A stretch of DNA of 64,000 nt from Sipunculus nudus. Lineage: Eukaryota > Annelida > Sipuncula > Golfingiida > Sipunculidae. The number at the start of each line of letters is the position of its first letter. The first letter of the stretch is position 1. The stretch is taken from contig CM049310.1 in NCBI GenBank assembly GCA_026874595.1, forward strand, positions 87,211,056-87,275,055, given 5' to 3'. Positions 48,620-61,546 of this stretch are shown here, piece after piece. The notes under the pieces were generated by a model, which saw only the letters and a program-made list of their open reading frames with translations, did no database searches and was not told the DNA's origin. The translations under genes and the position numbers were made by a program.

Positions 48620-49450
48620 TTCTTTCCAGTCCTTTACTATAATATTTGGAATGGGTAGACTTGGTGCGACACCATCAGTACTATTGATACAGAGTTATCT
48701 TCCCTCCATATACTAATATATTCCCGATTGCAATAAATCAAACGTGGGTTCTTTTATCAGTGCTCCCCTTTTGATTATCCCGTTGATCCCACGCGCATTC
48801 TACGAATAATAGACAAAGAACAATGATATATCATAGTTGTCATACATGCTGCGTCACTTGAACTTTGTTTAACTGACAGTATGCTATCTTCCTTATGTAA
48901 AAGAGATTAATTACCTCAGATTATCAAGATTACATTTCTTTTCAGGGTAATAGGTGCACGCAGAGATTTTTATTGAAACAAAATGACTAAATTTTGATTT
49001 TGCTTTCTAGATTTATTGTTTTGTGTACAAAATTGTGTGTATACGCAGTTATGAAAGAATTGAAAATAAATAAGGATACCGGGGGAGTGCTGAGGGAGGC
49101 TTTCGTCTTTCATCTCATTATTTCTTCACTTAATTACGCATAAATATTTATACCCATATATATACATATATATATCATAAATATATATATATATATATTA
49201 TATATATACATTATATATATATACACACAACTCTGCAGGTGAAGTGCGTACCAGTATGTGTAGTTGTCTCTGCAAACATTAGAAAATAACAGTAGAGACA
49301 TGGAGAGGGTCAGCGCTGGCCCAATAATTCAACAAGAAATATACGTAGATAACCTGTCAAATAAGATAACGCATTAAGCACTTACAACAAGCATGGCATT
49401 AAATACTTTATCGACGGTTAACCAGTTATTGATTTCTTATAGAAATAATA
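48620..49450 (+). repeat. Segmental duplication, distal part, copy 2
   Basis: Counterpart of 44110-44830, with an expanded TA/TATA tract at about 49155-49223. Confidence 0.65.
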
Positions 49451-50608
49451 TAAAAGAGTCCATGTATTATTTCAGTTACAATACTTCGTACGTAGGAGAA
49501 TTAACATAACAAGCACAAATGCCACAGTCTCTAATATAATTTCACAGAATAGTGATAACCTTTTGAATAATAACCCCTTGAACAAGATATAATCCCCAAA
49601 GAAAAAAGAGACATCAAATATGTGGAAAAATGTGTCCATCACAGCTCAGAATAAATTCATTGATTTTCTGCAGACTTATCATGGACATAGAGATATTTTG
49701 GCTATGATGAATATTGTTTTAGTTCTTTGACGTTATGCAAAATCATAAGGCAAATATGAAAAGATTGGATATAGACAAACATACAGAGACAGGGGGAGAC
49801 AAAGAGAGCCAGAGAGAGAACAAAATAATCTCCGGTTCCGTTAACAGAGGTGATATGCTTATTAATTGATGATCCCAAAACACCACCTGAGGTAAAATAC
49901 TATCCAAATATATTCTATTGAAAAGTTTAATCCAATGTTATAGAAACAGGTAAACAAATTAAATCAATATATCAGCACGCTGTGGCATCAGATAATTACA
50001 ACTATTTTTGATAAAGTAAATGAGACCATGCCCAAACAAGCCTTTCCTTTATCAGACTTCGCAGATGTGTCATGGGTTCTCAGTAATCGGTCACATGATT
50101 TTTGCACCGTCTGCCCCCTCGTTATCGAATCTTACCTGCAGTTCGACTTCCTTGTTCTCAGCCAATCATATTGCACTATCCTTATCTCAATTTGATTGAC
50201 AACATCTAATAATGAAGACGAGATAAATCCCTTGGCGTGGTTTACCTGATAATAAGCGTATAAATGACATCGGGAAAGAAGGAACGGCGGAACAGACCCC
50301 GCAGATGCCAACAACGATAGCATGTTGAAACACGACTGGTGCGTTTGCTAGACAAATGCTGTAGCCGTATAGCCGAAATTGGTTGTAAGTGTTATATTTA
50401 TGAGAAAACAAATGTGTAAACCATATTATGGTTTTATCATCAAATACATGTTGAACGTAAATTTGAATTATTAAGTATTATTGATTATTGATACTCCGGT
50501 TCGTGTTTCTTCAATACTTCTCTGAAGGAGTTAAAAATCTATATTTTACTTATAAGCATGCACATTTTATTTGATTGAATCTAATATATTTTATCTTTGT
50601 TCATACAG
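49451..50608. other. Spacer before the candidate Patched-like 5' exon
   Basis: No coding exon recognised. If the next exon is real, its splice acceptor at 50607-50608 requires a transcribed exon somewhere in or left of this stretch. Confidence 0.35.
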
Positions 50609-50720
50609 GGTCCTCTCTTCCATAGTTTAAGATAAGAAAATCACAGCAAGAAGGACTGATGATATGAACAACCGAGTTCTACCAATGACAGACAGTACGA
50701 ACGTCATGGGTCAAAATAAA
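50609..50720 (+). CDS. Candidate 5' exon of the Patched-like gene
   Basis: A well-formed exon: acceptor 'ctttgttcatacag', ATG at 50664 and donor AAA|GTAAGC after 50720. The 19 codons from the ATG end in phase 0, exactly the phase in which the exon at 56032 opens (three codons before its own ATG). Joining them would add 22 residues to the Patched-like protein. The 5.3-kb intron and the lack of sequence similarity leave this uncertain; it could belong to another transcript. Confidence 0.4.
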
Positions 50721-53700
50721 GTAAGCACATCCTTGTATTAATATTTTCTTATCAGGTATACGTATTAGGACAGGGGCGAGGGTGCGCTAGTTAGGTATTT
50801 GGAAGGTTTGGGACTAGCCGTAAAAACCCGACTAAGTAGGCAATGACAATTGTGATACAAGCAATATCGATGAATGCATCGCAGTGGTCTTTAATCATGT
50901 TGCATTTATATTGCGGTAAACAGCCCATATATCTTAACGTTATGCTACAAATGATGAATTAACACAAGAGAATATATGTGAACTCACAACCCAAACTGAA
51001 CCCCCGTCTCTATGCTAACGAGGCATTTCCTGTATCGCGTACTGGTCGGCTGCGTCCAGTAATCCGTGCGAGCCAGGCTTGTATTTATGCGGTCAGAAAT
51101 TCAACAAACATGCGGAGGGGTTTCCAATATGCTGAGTTAAAACAGATTTTTCTCGCTCCTGTTTGGTGTTGTTTGAAATTACACTTAAAATTCTAACGAT
51201 TAGTCTGGTTAATGTCAATTGACAGTGTAACTGTAGGCCATAAGGCGTTTTATAAAATGACGAAAATATTTGCATCCTCATTGGGCCTTTTAATGCGTTC
51301 CTTAGAAATAGATGTAACGACAGTTTGACAGATAGTAATCTAGTCGTAATGTCAGAGGGCCGATATGGCGCTAGTTTTGGCCCGGCCGATGTAGGTGCAA
51401 ATCCCCGGAATCTATCTCTGTGGGGATTGGTCGCCTTCAATGAAGTAATGTATTATGACAGGTATTAATGGATCCACTGTTTCCTTGTCAGCCCTAATAT
51501 AAGTGACATTATAACGCGATACGTTCTTCTTTTTCTCTTTTAAGGTATCTTTGTTATCATTTTTACGGACATTGTGACATTAATCCATTTGCCTCACGGG
51601 TTTATTATCTTATTTAGAGCCTAACTGCAAAATATTTGCAACAGGAAATGCTTTTTTTACCTCAGTCCCTGTGTATTTTAGTCCACAAGACACATGTATT
51701 ACTGCTCATAGACGACATGACATCATCAGTTAGAAATTATTTGTAACTTTTTGGCTCCTTATTTACTTATCCTGTATTATATCCTGTACGATATTTAAAC
51801 CGGTAGCATATATATGTGTTTGTTTAAGTGAACTCTGTCCTGATTAAATAAGATGAGATACCCGGGATTAATAAGGAATTTCTCGCCTTTATTTATACAG
51901 TCACATTTCTTATAATTCCACCCAATTGCATTTAAAAGTTTGGTGAATTAAATGTACTAATAACAATTAACTGTAAGGTCAACCTTGGTGGCTATGTCGG
52001 GACTGAGTATCTGGGTTTGAGTTGTGTAATCACAGCTGTCTAAACATATTTGTCACGGGCAGTGGCTTCAATTTATCTTCCGGGGTGAGGGATGACCCAC
52101 ACATACACACACAAACATATATATATATATATAAATATATATAAATATATACCTTTTTAGCGCCTGTATTACAAATTTCTCATTTCAAATATATTACAAT
52201 TAAGTATAAGGTTTCAGAAAATAAGGTATTATGTTTCCAAAATACGTTAATTCAAAACCAGGTTTAGATATAATACTGCATAGTAAAAGTATAAATGGAA
52301 CCAACTTCTGTAATTCAATTTTTTAACACATTTTATTTGTAGTAGATAAATATTATTCTCTGAGTAGCAGGGGGAAAGAAGGGGAAATAGTAGGGGATAT
52401 GTACCTATCCCCCCATATTGACGCGTCTGGTTGGCGTGGACTGTTATGAAAGAAAGGTGTCCTTGGGGCAATTAATAGGGACTAGCTGCTCCCGTGGAAA
52501 ATACACGGCTCTATTTGATGCATATTTTTGTAATAAGCTGATAGGAAATAAACGACTCATATTTTTATCCTAAGGTTTTTGCAGGAACTTTTGTCATGTG
52601 TTTCACTTAAATGATATAAAAATTTTCTTCTGCTATAATTTTCCAGGAACACCCTCCCCCAAAATATCAACATAGAAAGAAAAAATTATTCTATTCCAGA
52701 AATCACACTAGAAATAAATTTTGGAAAGAAACGTGAGGCATATACGGGGTGTAAGAATTTTTAAGTGAAAATGTTTTTTTTTTCGATAAACTACATAGGT
52801 CTGACAGCTTCATTGCTTTGGAAATATCGTAGATATAACGATTGTATAAAGAATCACTCTACCGTAAAATTATATGAAAGATGCTTTGTATTAGTTGAAG
52901 CTGAGGCGACATCGTGAAACATCGTATCACTGTAAATTGTCATGGAATAAGCAGGTCTGATGCAAAATTGACAAGTCTCCCAGATAAAAAGAAAGCAGGT
53001 TGACATATTTCGATGAAAGCATTAAGCAAAGGAACCACTTTAGCCTTGGTTCGTTGCATAGTCTTTCAGCAAATTAACGAAAAATGTAATATACAGATTT
53101 TGCTGAAAATATGTAGAGGGGTAGAGTAAAACTGCATCCGTAATCCATTACATTTTTGGAGGTAATCGGAATCACCATAATATATTTTTTTCCTAAGTGC
53201 CATAAACACAATTCCACTAAGGAATACTTATAGGGCTTTTCCTTTGTTCTTGAGTAGAAGCCGCCCATTCGTATGCAGTTGTTCTGCCACTCGCCTGGTG
53301 AACTATTGATTCTGAACCATGACAATGTTTTACATGAAACGTGCACGTATGAACGAACGACTGATTAGTAGATTCTGGCGGGGGTTTCAAAGTCCCCGAG
53401 AGACTGAAGACCCTTAGAAGTGTGTGCAATCCCCCCCCCCCCCAGGGCTTCCTTATGAAAAAACTTTTTTTCACACAACCCATAAATATGCCGAACTATT
53501 AAAACCATGGTTATCATAGAAAGATACTTCTAAAGATTCATCTGAATATGTGTTCCGCGCTTGAATTTAAAATCTTTACTTCCTTTTGACAGAGTAAAAT
53601 TCCTTAACAGGCGATAATATGGAACAATGGAAATCGGGTTCAGTGGGGATTACAGGTCGCCTCCTGAAAAAGCGTGAAAGGCGAAAAATGTTTTGCTTAA

Positions 53701-56031
53701 CATTTGTAGAGGTTAAGGTAAAGACATATCAATAGTCCATTTCATTTTGGAGGTAATAAGACTCACCACAATATATATTTTCTTATGAACCATAATGACA
53801 AAGGACCATTCCTTTGTCCCCGTGTGGGAGCCACCCATTCGTATTTATCCACATGATAATTAAGTTGTGGGGCTTCTTTTTGAAAAAAAAAACTTCATAT
53901 AACACATGACTTGGCCGAACTTTTGAAACCATTGAATGTATAAAAGTCAACATACCTGTAACCCATAACAAAATTTGTAAAACAGTGGTCACATCACTGG
54001 ACTCAATGCCATGCAGGGTTGACCAAACTGAAAAGCCCTCGCATTGAAGGCGGAGTCATGTGGTCTTTGGATTAAAAACCTTTACTTATTTTTTAGAGAG
54101 AAAATTCCTTTAGAGGCGTCACAATGGATATGGGGGATCAATGGGGATTATAGTGGACCTGCGTGACCGCGTATTGCACGGAAAAGCCATTTGGGCAGGA
54201 CATGCGCTCTGGCCACGGGCCTAACAGGCCAGTGAAAATCCCCGAAGCGTCTCCTGAAACAGTGTCACAGGCGTGGAGGACCTTGCAGCACAAAAGAAAT
54301 AGGGCACCTACTTGGGAAATATTAAAATTATTAATTATTCAGCTTAATAGGGCACAATCCCGCAAAATAAAGCAATTTTGGCCTAGAAGAGCAAACCACA
54401 GATACGTCTGCCGAATTTGGAGAGTCAACTCAGAAGGAAAGCAGATAAACCGTGGTCTAGAAAGTGTAGGGCCGAGCTCGGACTCACAGTGTCGTGTCAG
54501 CCTAAAGAACTTAAAACGGTTAGCAGAGCACCCATCAAACCAACATCTATTCGTCTGACAATCTTTCAGTTTAGGAGTGTTGTTTTGTGATTTTAGAAAC
54601 AACCATTTACGACATTGTATAAATGGTAAAGTATACAAAATATCCTCTATTTAGGGGATATATTTAAATATATATATTTAAATACACTGTGGTAGAGGGA
54701 GTCCCCGTACGATAAACAAATATAGAGGATGTATAGCAATACTACCCCGTTGACCTAAAGTTCCCCCATTAATTTTCCGTTTATTGTTTGACGCATAAAT
54801 CGTATAACTTAACTGCTAATGATATCTTCAAGTGTAAAAACTTCATATAGAGACAGGGTTGTAGTCTTGAACTCTTGTACAATATACTAACAAATAAACT
54901 AAGAATTTCCATGGTTTTTTTTCTAATTAGTTTTCTTTCACATGAAAATATCATAACAGACCTCAAATGTTATACACCACTTAATTCCGACATGCGACTT
55001 GCGACATCCGGGTTGTACTCACCGGCAGCCTCATAAACGATTTCGAAATTTTTTGCGGGGTCCGGGTTTGATAAAGGCACGAAAATACGACGAGACAGTA
55101 TCCGAGGATAGTCTCAATAGAGAGTATGGTAGCCATTAGACCGGTATCTACTGCTCTGGGAACGACCGCGCCCTCATCCGCAAATGAAATTGGGATTAGC
55201 CATAACATCAATACGTGTCCGATTCTCTGATATGATTAACCAATCAGTTTTCCAATAATGTGACTGATGAACTTGAATCATATCATGTCAGACACATATA
55301 TCATATTAGGTTTATTATTTTTTTAAATTTATATGTAATATTTTTTAAACGCACGATGGCCTGTTATGTGATTACTAAGGATGAACTTTCAATTTTAAGT
55401 CAGTCCTGTCAGTTTTTACCCGCTGCAAACAAGCGAGACTCATAAAAAACTGGCATAAAAAATATTGCCCGGATAGCCAAGACTTGAGCAGGGAGCAGTC
55501 CCGAACTAACAATTGGGTCAGGGAATTGAGCTAACAGAACGGACTTGACTGGGCCGCATTCCGGGCATGTCTCGCCCGGTTCGCTCCTTGTGCTTTGCCA
55601 GACATGTTCGCCTTAATATGCAAAATTGTGCATGGTTTTGTTTATTATTTCTCCGCAGTGACATATCATGCTTATTTCGACATTGTGTTTAGTGGGTTTG
55701 TCTGTTACTCATAATGTTATGAACAAATATTTATTAATCATTTGTGGTAATTGGTGTTAATACCAAAGAAACATTTCATAAATATTTTAAGTAATCTTTT
55801 CCCTATGCTATGTTTTCAATTAAATAATTTTTTACCTAGAGCGAGATAGGTCAGACGAGATCAGTCGTCATTTACTAATATAAAGGGAACTTGTATTAGA
55901 TTTTATCACCAAACTGAAGATACCTTTATTCTGGTGGGCAGAGCTGAACTGTGACACCTAGCTGTTACTATTATTTTAGTCTCTTGGCTTTTCACAAAAA
56001 CTGCATTTATAAGGTTCCTTTATATTTCCAG
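50721..56031. other. Intron or spacer upstream of the Patched-like gene
   Basis: Contains a small TA tract near 52117-52150, a degenerate tandem duplication (53090-53930) and no certain exon. A minus-strand open stretch 55211-55019 ends in a consensus donor (CCG|GTGAGT) and has one hydrophobic segment, but no family similarity; I do not call it a gene. Confidence 0.4.
53090..53930 (+). repeat. Degenerate tandem duplication of ~0.3-0.4 kb
   Basis: Units at about 53090-53480 and 53685-53930 share 'gtagagg.gta.agtaaa', 'ttttggaggtaat...actcacca.aatatat', 'ttcctttgt' and 'gccacccattcgta' in the same order. A C15 run at 53430-53444 lies in the first. Confidence 0.6.
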
Positions 56032-59000
56032 AAGTGTCAGATGGACGCGGTGGACAAAGCATTCGGGAGAGCTTTTTCGGCGTACGGCAAATTCCTTTAT
56101 GACCACAGGAAGCTATTTTTGGTGATTCCCTTGGTTATATCCTGTGGACTTGGTTTCGGCTTTCTGGCTCTCAGGTTTGAGCGAGACATTGAAACGTTGT
56201 ACACACCTCAGGGTAGCCAAGCATCAGTTGATCGAAAAAGGGTAACAGAGACCTTCCCCTTGAAATCTGCATCGAACTTTTATTCCCATAAACTGCCTAC
56301 TTTCGGACTTTTTGGAGACGTCATTTTTGAGGATGGAACATATTTTATAGGACACTCGCTGGTAAGCGTTCGCAATATAACAAATAATATTAAGAATATC
56401 AGTATTCAGCACAGTGGTTCTATGTACTCCTACCAAGACCTCTGTGCAGTAAGAGAGAACTCCTGCGTGGTTGGAGGTGAATATTTGACCACAATTGAGT
56501 TTCAGCGGGACTACTTGGCGGGAAATGTTTCTTATCCTCACTACACAGATAATAACGGAGAACTGCATGACCTGAGACAAAATGTAGCAGAACCAACTGT
56601 ACAAAACGGTACCCTGATCAGAATGAAGGCGATTCGTCTGACGTTCTACTTACGTGAAGAGACTGCGGCAGATAAATCCCGTTCAACCATGTGGGAGGAA
56701 GCGTTCCTGAGATTCATGGGGAGGCAGTCTCTAAATCCAATAGATTTCGCCTACCAAGCATCTAACTCCATGAACACTGAACTAGACAAAAGTACGGCAG
56801 GGGACATCATTTGGATCTCCCTGACATTTACAGCAATGATAACCTATGTGTCCATCGTCTCTGAGGATGGGGGCTGTTTCAGCGCCCGAGCTAATCTCGC
56901 ACGGTTTGGTGTTGTAGCCGTAGCCCTAGCTATAGTTGCCGCTTTCGGGCTTCTGTGTGCGTCCGGACTAAAGTTTGTCAACATCGTTGGTGTAGCACCC
57001 TTTCTTGTGCTTGGTAAGTATTAAAAAATATATAATGAAACTGTTAATTTAACCGATACGAATTGTAAGATAAGGTGTCGAGTAGTAAGTCCACCTTGAC
57101 CCTATAAATAAGGAATAATCTTTACGAATAAACCGCCGGGAATGTAAAAAAAATAATTAAAAAAAAGAAAACAACGGGTGTTCACGTAATATTCTGTCCC
57201 ATGTGTAATAAACTAATTTTAACAATTAATACTTTTGTTCATTCTGGTAATAAAGCAACCCGATTAACTCTTTTATTATCACACAGTAAGTTCGTCTATC
57301 TAAAATACATCACTCTTCCTCTTTACCTATATATGTATAAACCATGCAAGCCGAACAACTTAAAGGAATATTTTGCAAAATACTAACCAAATTGAAATGA
57401 TTTTGTTTCAGGTAAAGGCATCGATGACATGTTCGTGTTGTTGGCGGGCTTACCTGATAAGTTATTGAGACCACGTGACCAAGTCGGTAAGATGTTCGAG
57501 AGCTCTGGCACGGCCATCACTGTGACGACACTGACAGACTTAGTGGCGTTTGGGGTTGGCGCTAGCAGCAGTTACATCAGCATCAGAAACTTCTCCGTCT
57601 ACACCGGTCAGTTCTATGCTTAATCATTGTATCTTGTTCTAGTTAATTTTATAAGGCAGGCACAACGTTATTTTATCACCAAACACAAATTGTATTTTAT
57701 ATTTTCCATTGAGATAAAGTTGAAGATCTCATCATTTTAAACACCAGGGACATATTTCTGGACTTCATGTGCATTTTAACTTGAATTTTTATTTTTCTGC
57801 AGATATTTTGAATTTTTATTAATTTCTTAGTATATTATATATAAATACACTAATTCATTATACTAGGGATAATTTTATATCCTATTTTTTCTTACTTTTG
57901 TTTGTAATTTTGGTTTTTTTTTATTAATACTTCATCCCGAATTTCAAAATATCATTTAATTTGATGTCTGGCCTAATCAAATCAGGTGAAATCACATTCA
58001 AAATTAATTGATATATCTGATTTAAGGTTTTACTTTGTGCAAGTAAAGGAATTTAAGTGCAAAAACACAGTATAAAAATAAAACATTAATCCCGGTTATG
58101 CCCTTCAAAAATGCTGAAACAAGCCGTATTATTATACCTTGACCAGGAGATATTGGTTTTGCCTTAATTACTTTGGGGGATTGTCTTTATGTCATAACGC
58201 TAAATATATTGTACGGATTGGAGGATATTTGTGAAAACTTAGAAGAAGACCATTCAGTTTTGGTTTTCATATATGTCTCTATTCAAAATGATTTTTATCA
58301 ATTTGATATAGGGAAAACGAGACCGTCTTCGTTCACTTTTATTAGAGGAAACTCGCGTGTAAAATGCCGAACCGATGAATGTTCATAGTTGTCACCTAAA
58401 CAATAAGGTGACCTGGTTGATGGCGCTCATATATCGCTTTGTATCTTTAGATCTGTTTTGAAACATGTCATATGTATCAGGGGCGGATAAAGGGTTTAGG
58501 AAAAGGGGTGGGGGGTCCAAACCAGGAAGATTAATGAAAAACCTAAAAACAAAAGATCCCCAGGTATGGAAAGGGAGGGGGGTCCTGGCCGCAACATTTT
58601 GTCTGAAAACCTTAAAAAAATGTTGCTTCGGATGAAAAACGGGGGTCCGGACCCCCTGGAAACCCCCCCCCCCCTCCCCGGGATCCTCTTCTGTTTATCA
58701 TGATATTTGCTTCATACTGAAACATATTATATTGTCGCTTATCATATAGTAACAAAATCCAGGCATTTCTTCGGGGATGCTATGTTTCCGCACATTATAT
58801 ATTATCCACCACTACCATTAGAGACCATAAACAGATTACGTCCAGGGATTATTCTCATTCCACCAGCCTGTGTCCACCTGTTTTATTTTCATAAAATTTT
58901 GTATATTCCAACAAATTCCTAGAAAACTGCACATGTAAAAAAACATAATATGGCAAACAAATAATTTAAAAGAAATCCATAGTTTATGTTTTACAACTTT

Positions 59001-60997
59001 TTTCTCTTTCCAATGACCTGACTATCAGCTGTGTCCCTGCATGAAAAGCCATCTTTGTTTTGGCTAGTCATATATTTCAGAGGGTTTACATGACATCATC
59101 CGATCCGCAACTGTCAACAATGACTATCTTTGCCTCTGACCAATGACCCTGTCCGCCATAAGTGGGCTTATATGTTGTTAAAAGTAGACTGATTTCTCAT
59201 GTTTTAAATTTTTCTGTTTCTTATACACTGAGTAAGGTATTTAATTCCCTTGTTGAAAATAAGGTCGATAATCTTCTTTCCTTTATAAGCGGACAGGAGG
59301 GGATGAAACGGACTGTAATAATTTCCTAAAGCCTACTTTTTGTCTTTCTAGGTTTGACCCTTTTGTTCTGCTACATCAACATGATCACAGCATTCGGCGC
59401 TCTTGTGGCAATCTACTACGACTACTACAGCAAAAACGGTCAGGTAGACGAGGAAAGTAACACGACAGGAACAGAAATAGAAGATGAACCTAAAAATACA
59501 AAAACAGATGTGTCTAACAATGGAATCCAGTTGCCAGGTTTAAAGATGAGTAGCGTTGCATGTGAAAATGTACATAATGATGTATCTAAGACCAATGAAA
59601 AGCTTAACAAAACACGCAAAAATGATTCAAAAACTGAACAAAATCATCATTCATTTCAATCTGGGGAAAGAAAGGATGCCACAGATGATAATAAAACATA
59701 TCATATAACAAATGGCGCTTACGAACTTCAAGTCCAAACCCCTCCTCCTAAGGAAAATGGAACTATGTCTTACGAATCCCCCATAACAACTACAACCCGT
59801 CCTACTACTAAGGCCCAATGCCTCTGTAAAAAGAACCTTCCTGGGTATAATGAAATGGGCTGTAGCTGTGAGAGGAATTTTAGTAGTAATTTCCCAAAAG
59901 TCGTTGTGCATAATATCAGTAGACCTATAATAATACTAGTATTTCTTGGTCTTCTCGGTATATCGATATGGGGAGCAACACAAATGAAAGAGGGCCTTGA
60001 TCTAAAGAACCTAGCAAATGATGACTCTTACTGGCGTAAGTTTGCTAACTGGAATTCCAAATATTTTACCGCTAGAGGCCCGATTGTTCAGTGTGTTGTG
60101 GCACAACCTCTGAACTATTGGGAGAAGGTTACTGAGGAAAATATAGAACTGTTGATAAAGAGAGCACAGAGAACTAGGTATGTTTTAGATGATTTCTCTC
60201 TTTCGTGGGTCCATTCATTCAGGCAATATTTAAATATAACTCTTCGATCCCACGTGTCGCGTGTGGATTATCTGAATATACTCCGAGAGGAATTCCTCCC
60301 GTTGGCTCCAGTGTTTGAAACAGACGTAGTGTTCAGTCAAGACAACAATAGTATTCTGAGTTCCCGGATATATGTCCAGGGAGCAGGCGGTGACGATTCA
60401 ACATTCCAAGGTGACATGATGGTCTCTATCCGTGACGTCATGTCCTCTTCCGGTCTTCTCGTATTTGCTTTCAGCGCGCCATTTATATTCTTTGAGCAGT
60501 ATGTGACCATACTCCCCGAGACTGCACAGACCTGTGGGGTTGCCATAGCAGCCATGTTTGTGATCGCGTTGATATTCATCCCTCATCCTCTATCAGCTAT
60601 TTACGTCACCGTTACCATGGTGATGATTTTAGTCGGAATGTTTGGCTTCATGCATTTTTGGGGTTTGACACTAAGTTCAATCACCATGATTCAAATCGTT
60701 CTCAGTATAGGTTTCTCCGTTGACTTTAGCGCCCATATTTGCCATGCGTTCATGGCTGCGGAAGGTAAAAGTAGAAATTTACGGGCAAAGAACGCATTGG
60801 AAAAGATAGCGGTTCCAATCCTCAATGGCGCCCTCTCGTCCATTATTGGAGTACTATTTTTGGTTTTTGCCAGATCTTACATATTCCAGTCTTTCTTCCG
60901 AACCATGTTTCTGGTGGTAGTGTTTGGTGTGACACACGCATTGTTTTTTCTTCCGGCAGTGCTATCTTATATAGGACCTGGACAGAAACTCTGCTAA
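56032..60997 (+). CDS. Patched-domain-containing (PTCHD/PTR-like) membrane protein, 3 exons
   Basis: Exons 56032-57013, 57412-57606 and 59352-60997 (TAA at 60995), all GT-AG and in phase; from ATG 56041 they encode about 937 residues, normal for this family. TM1 at 25-44 ('LFLVIPLVISCGLGFGF') is followed by a large extracellular loop; a sterol-sensing-type bundle begins at about 254 ('IIWISLTFTAMITYVSIV'). The RND-type acidic motif in TM4 is 'GKGIDDMF' (exon 1-2 junction). The second half repeats the layout: TM7 'PIIILVFLGLLGISIWG', loop, then TMs with a second motif 'SIGFSVDFSAHICHAF'. Patched relatives move sterols or lipids using an ion gradient or modulate Hedgehog-like signalling; which applies is unknown. 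Closest by eye to PTCHD3/nematode PTR types. A further 5' exon is likely. Confidence 0.88.
57607..59351 (+). other. Patched-like intron 2
   Basis: About 1.7 kb, AT-rich. The only recognised element is the reversed dispersed repeat at 58478-58690. Confidence 0.6.
58478..58690 (-). repeat. Dispersed repeat, reversed copy, with a perfect 16-bp palindrome
   Basis: Reverse-complement relative of 47115-47340 ('caggggcggataaa' corresponds to 'atccacccctga'; 'ggccgcaacattttgtctg' is shared). Contains GGGGGTCCGGACCCCC at 58641-58656 and a C-run at about 58665-58675. Confidence 0.65.
59352..60997 (+). CDS. Patched-like exon 3: long cytoplasmic insert and second transporter half
   Basis: After completing TM6 ('MITAFGALVAIYYD') the exon encodes about 155 polar, Asn/Lys/Thr-rich residues (about 59430-59890) with a short cysteine cluster ('QCLCKKNLPGYNEMGCSC') before TM7. 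The second half then shows extracellular loop 2 and five more membrane segments. The cysteine cluster on the cytoplasmic side could be palmitoylated or bind metal; inference only. Confidence 0.85.
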
Positions 60998-61029
60998 GAA
61001 CTAAAACAATAACATGAAATTATTTATGA

Positions 61030-61035
61030 AATAAA
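61030..61035 (+). other. Polyadenylation signal of the Patched-like gene
   Basis: AATAAA 33 nt after the stop codon, in AT-rich sequence. A very short 3' UTR would result; later signals are possible. Confidence 0.4.
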
Positions 61036-61492
61036 AACAAAGATTAAGTTTTCACAACAATAAGATAACCTGGAATAATGATTATAATACTGGTGTACCA
61101 TGAAAATGGCATAACCTTCATAACACGATAAGACATTTATGACAAAGTCGTAACTTTGTCGTTCGGATGCTTGAGATACGATTTCTATAAACATTTATAT
61201 CATCACAGTTTGAGAAAGGAAGCCGTCCAATCGTGAAAAAAAGTGACAAACAGTATGACAGATGCAACTAATTTAGGGTCACATATGGAAGCTTATTATT
61301 GCACACGTTTAGGGATAAACAGTGAGATAATATTGGTCTTATAAAATTCCAAAATCAAAAGCAGTATTATGTCTGACATTTAAGGTCTTAGCACTGTAAA
61401 CAAAGTCTCTGTAATCATTGTTTCATTTTTCCTTGATAGTACTTAAATTGTTGCTCTAGGACCCCTATGAATGCTAGAATTGTACATTTAAA

Positions 61493-61546
<54 letters not shown>

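Noticed and set aside
54163-54558. 131-codon open frame on the + strand (overlapped by a 99-codon frame on the other strand)
   Set aside because: No family motif, no clear splice context, composition like the spacer; both strands open, which is common by chance.
55019-55211. Minus-strand candidate exon with a hydrophobic segment and a consensus GTGAGT donor
   Set aside because: One good donor alone is weak; no similarity that I recognise and no matching downstream exon found on the minus strand. Kept as a note, not a gene.
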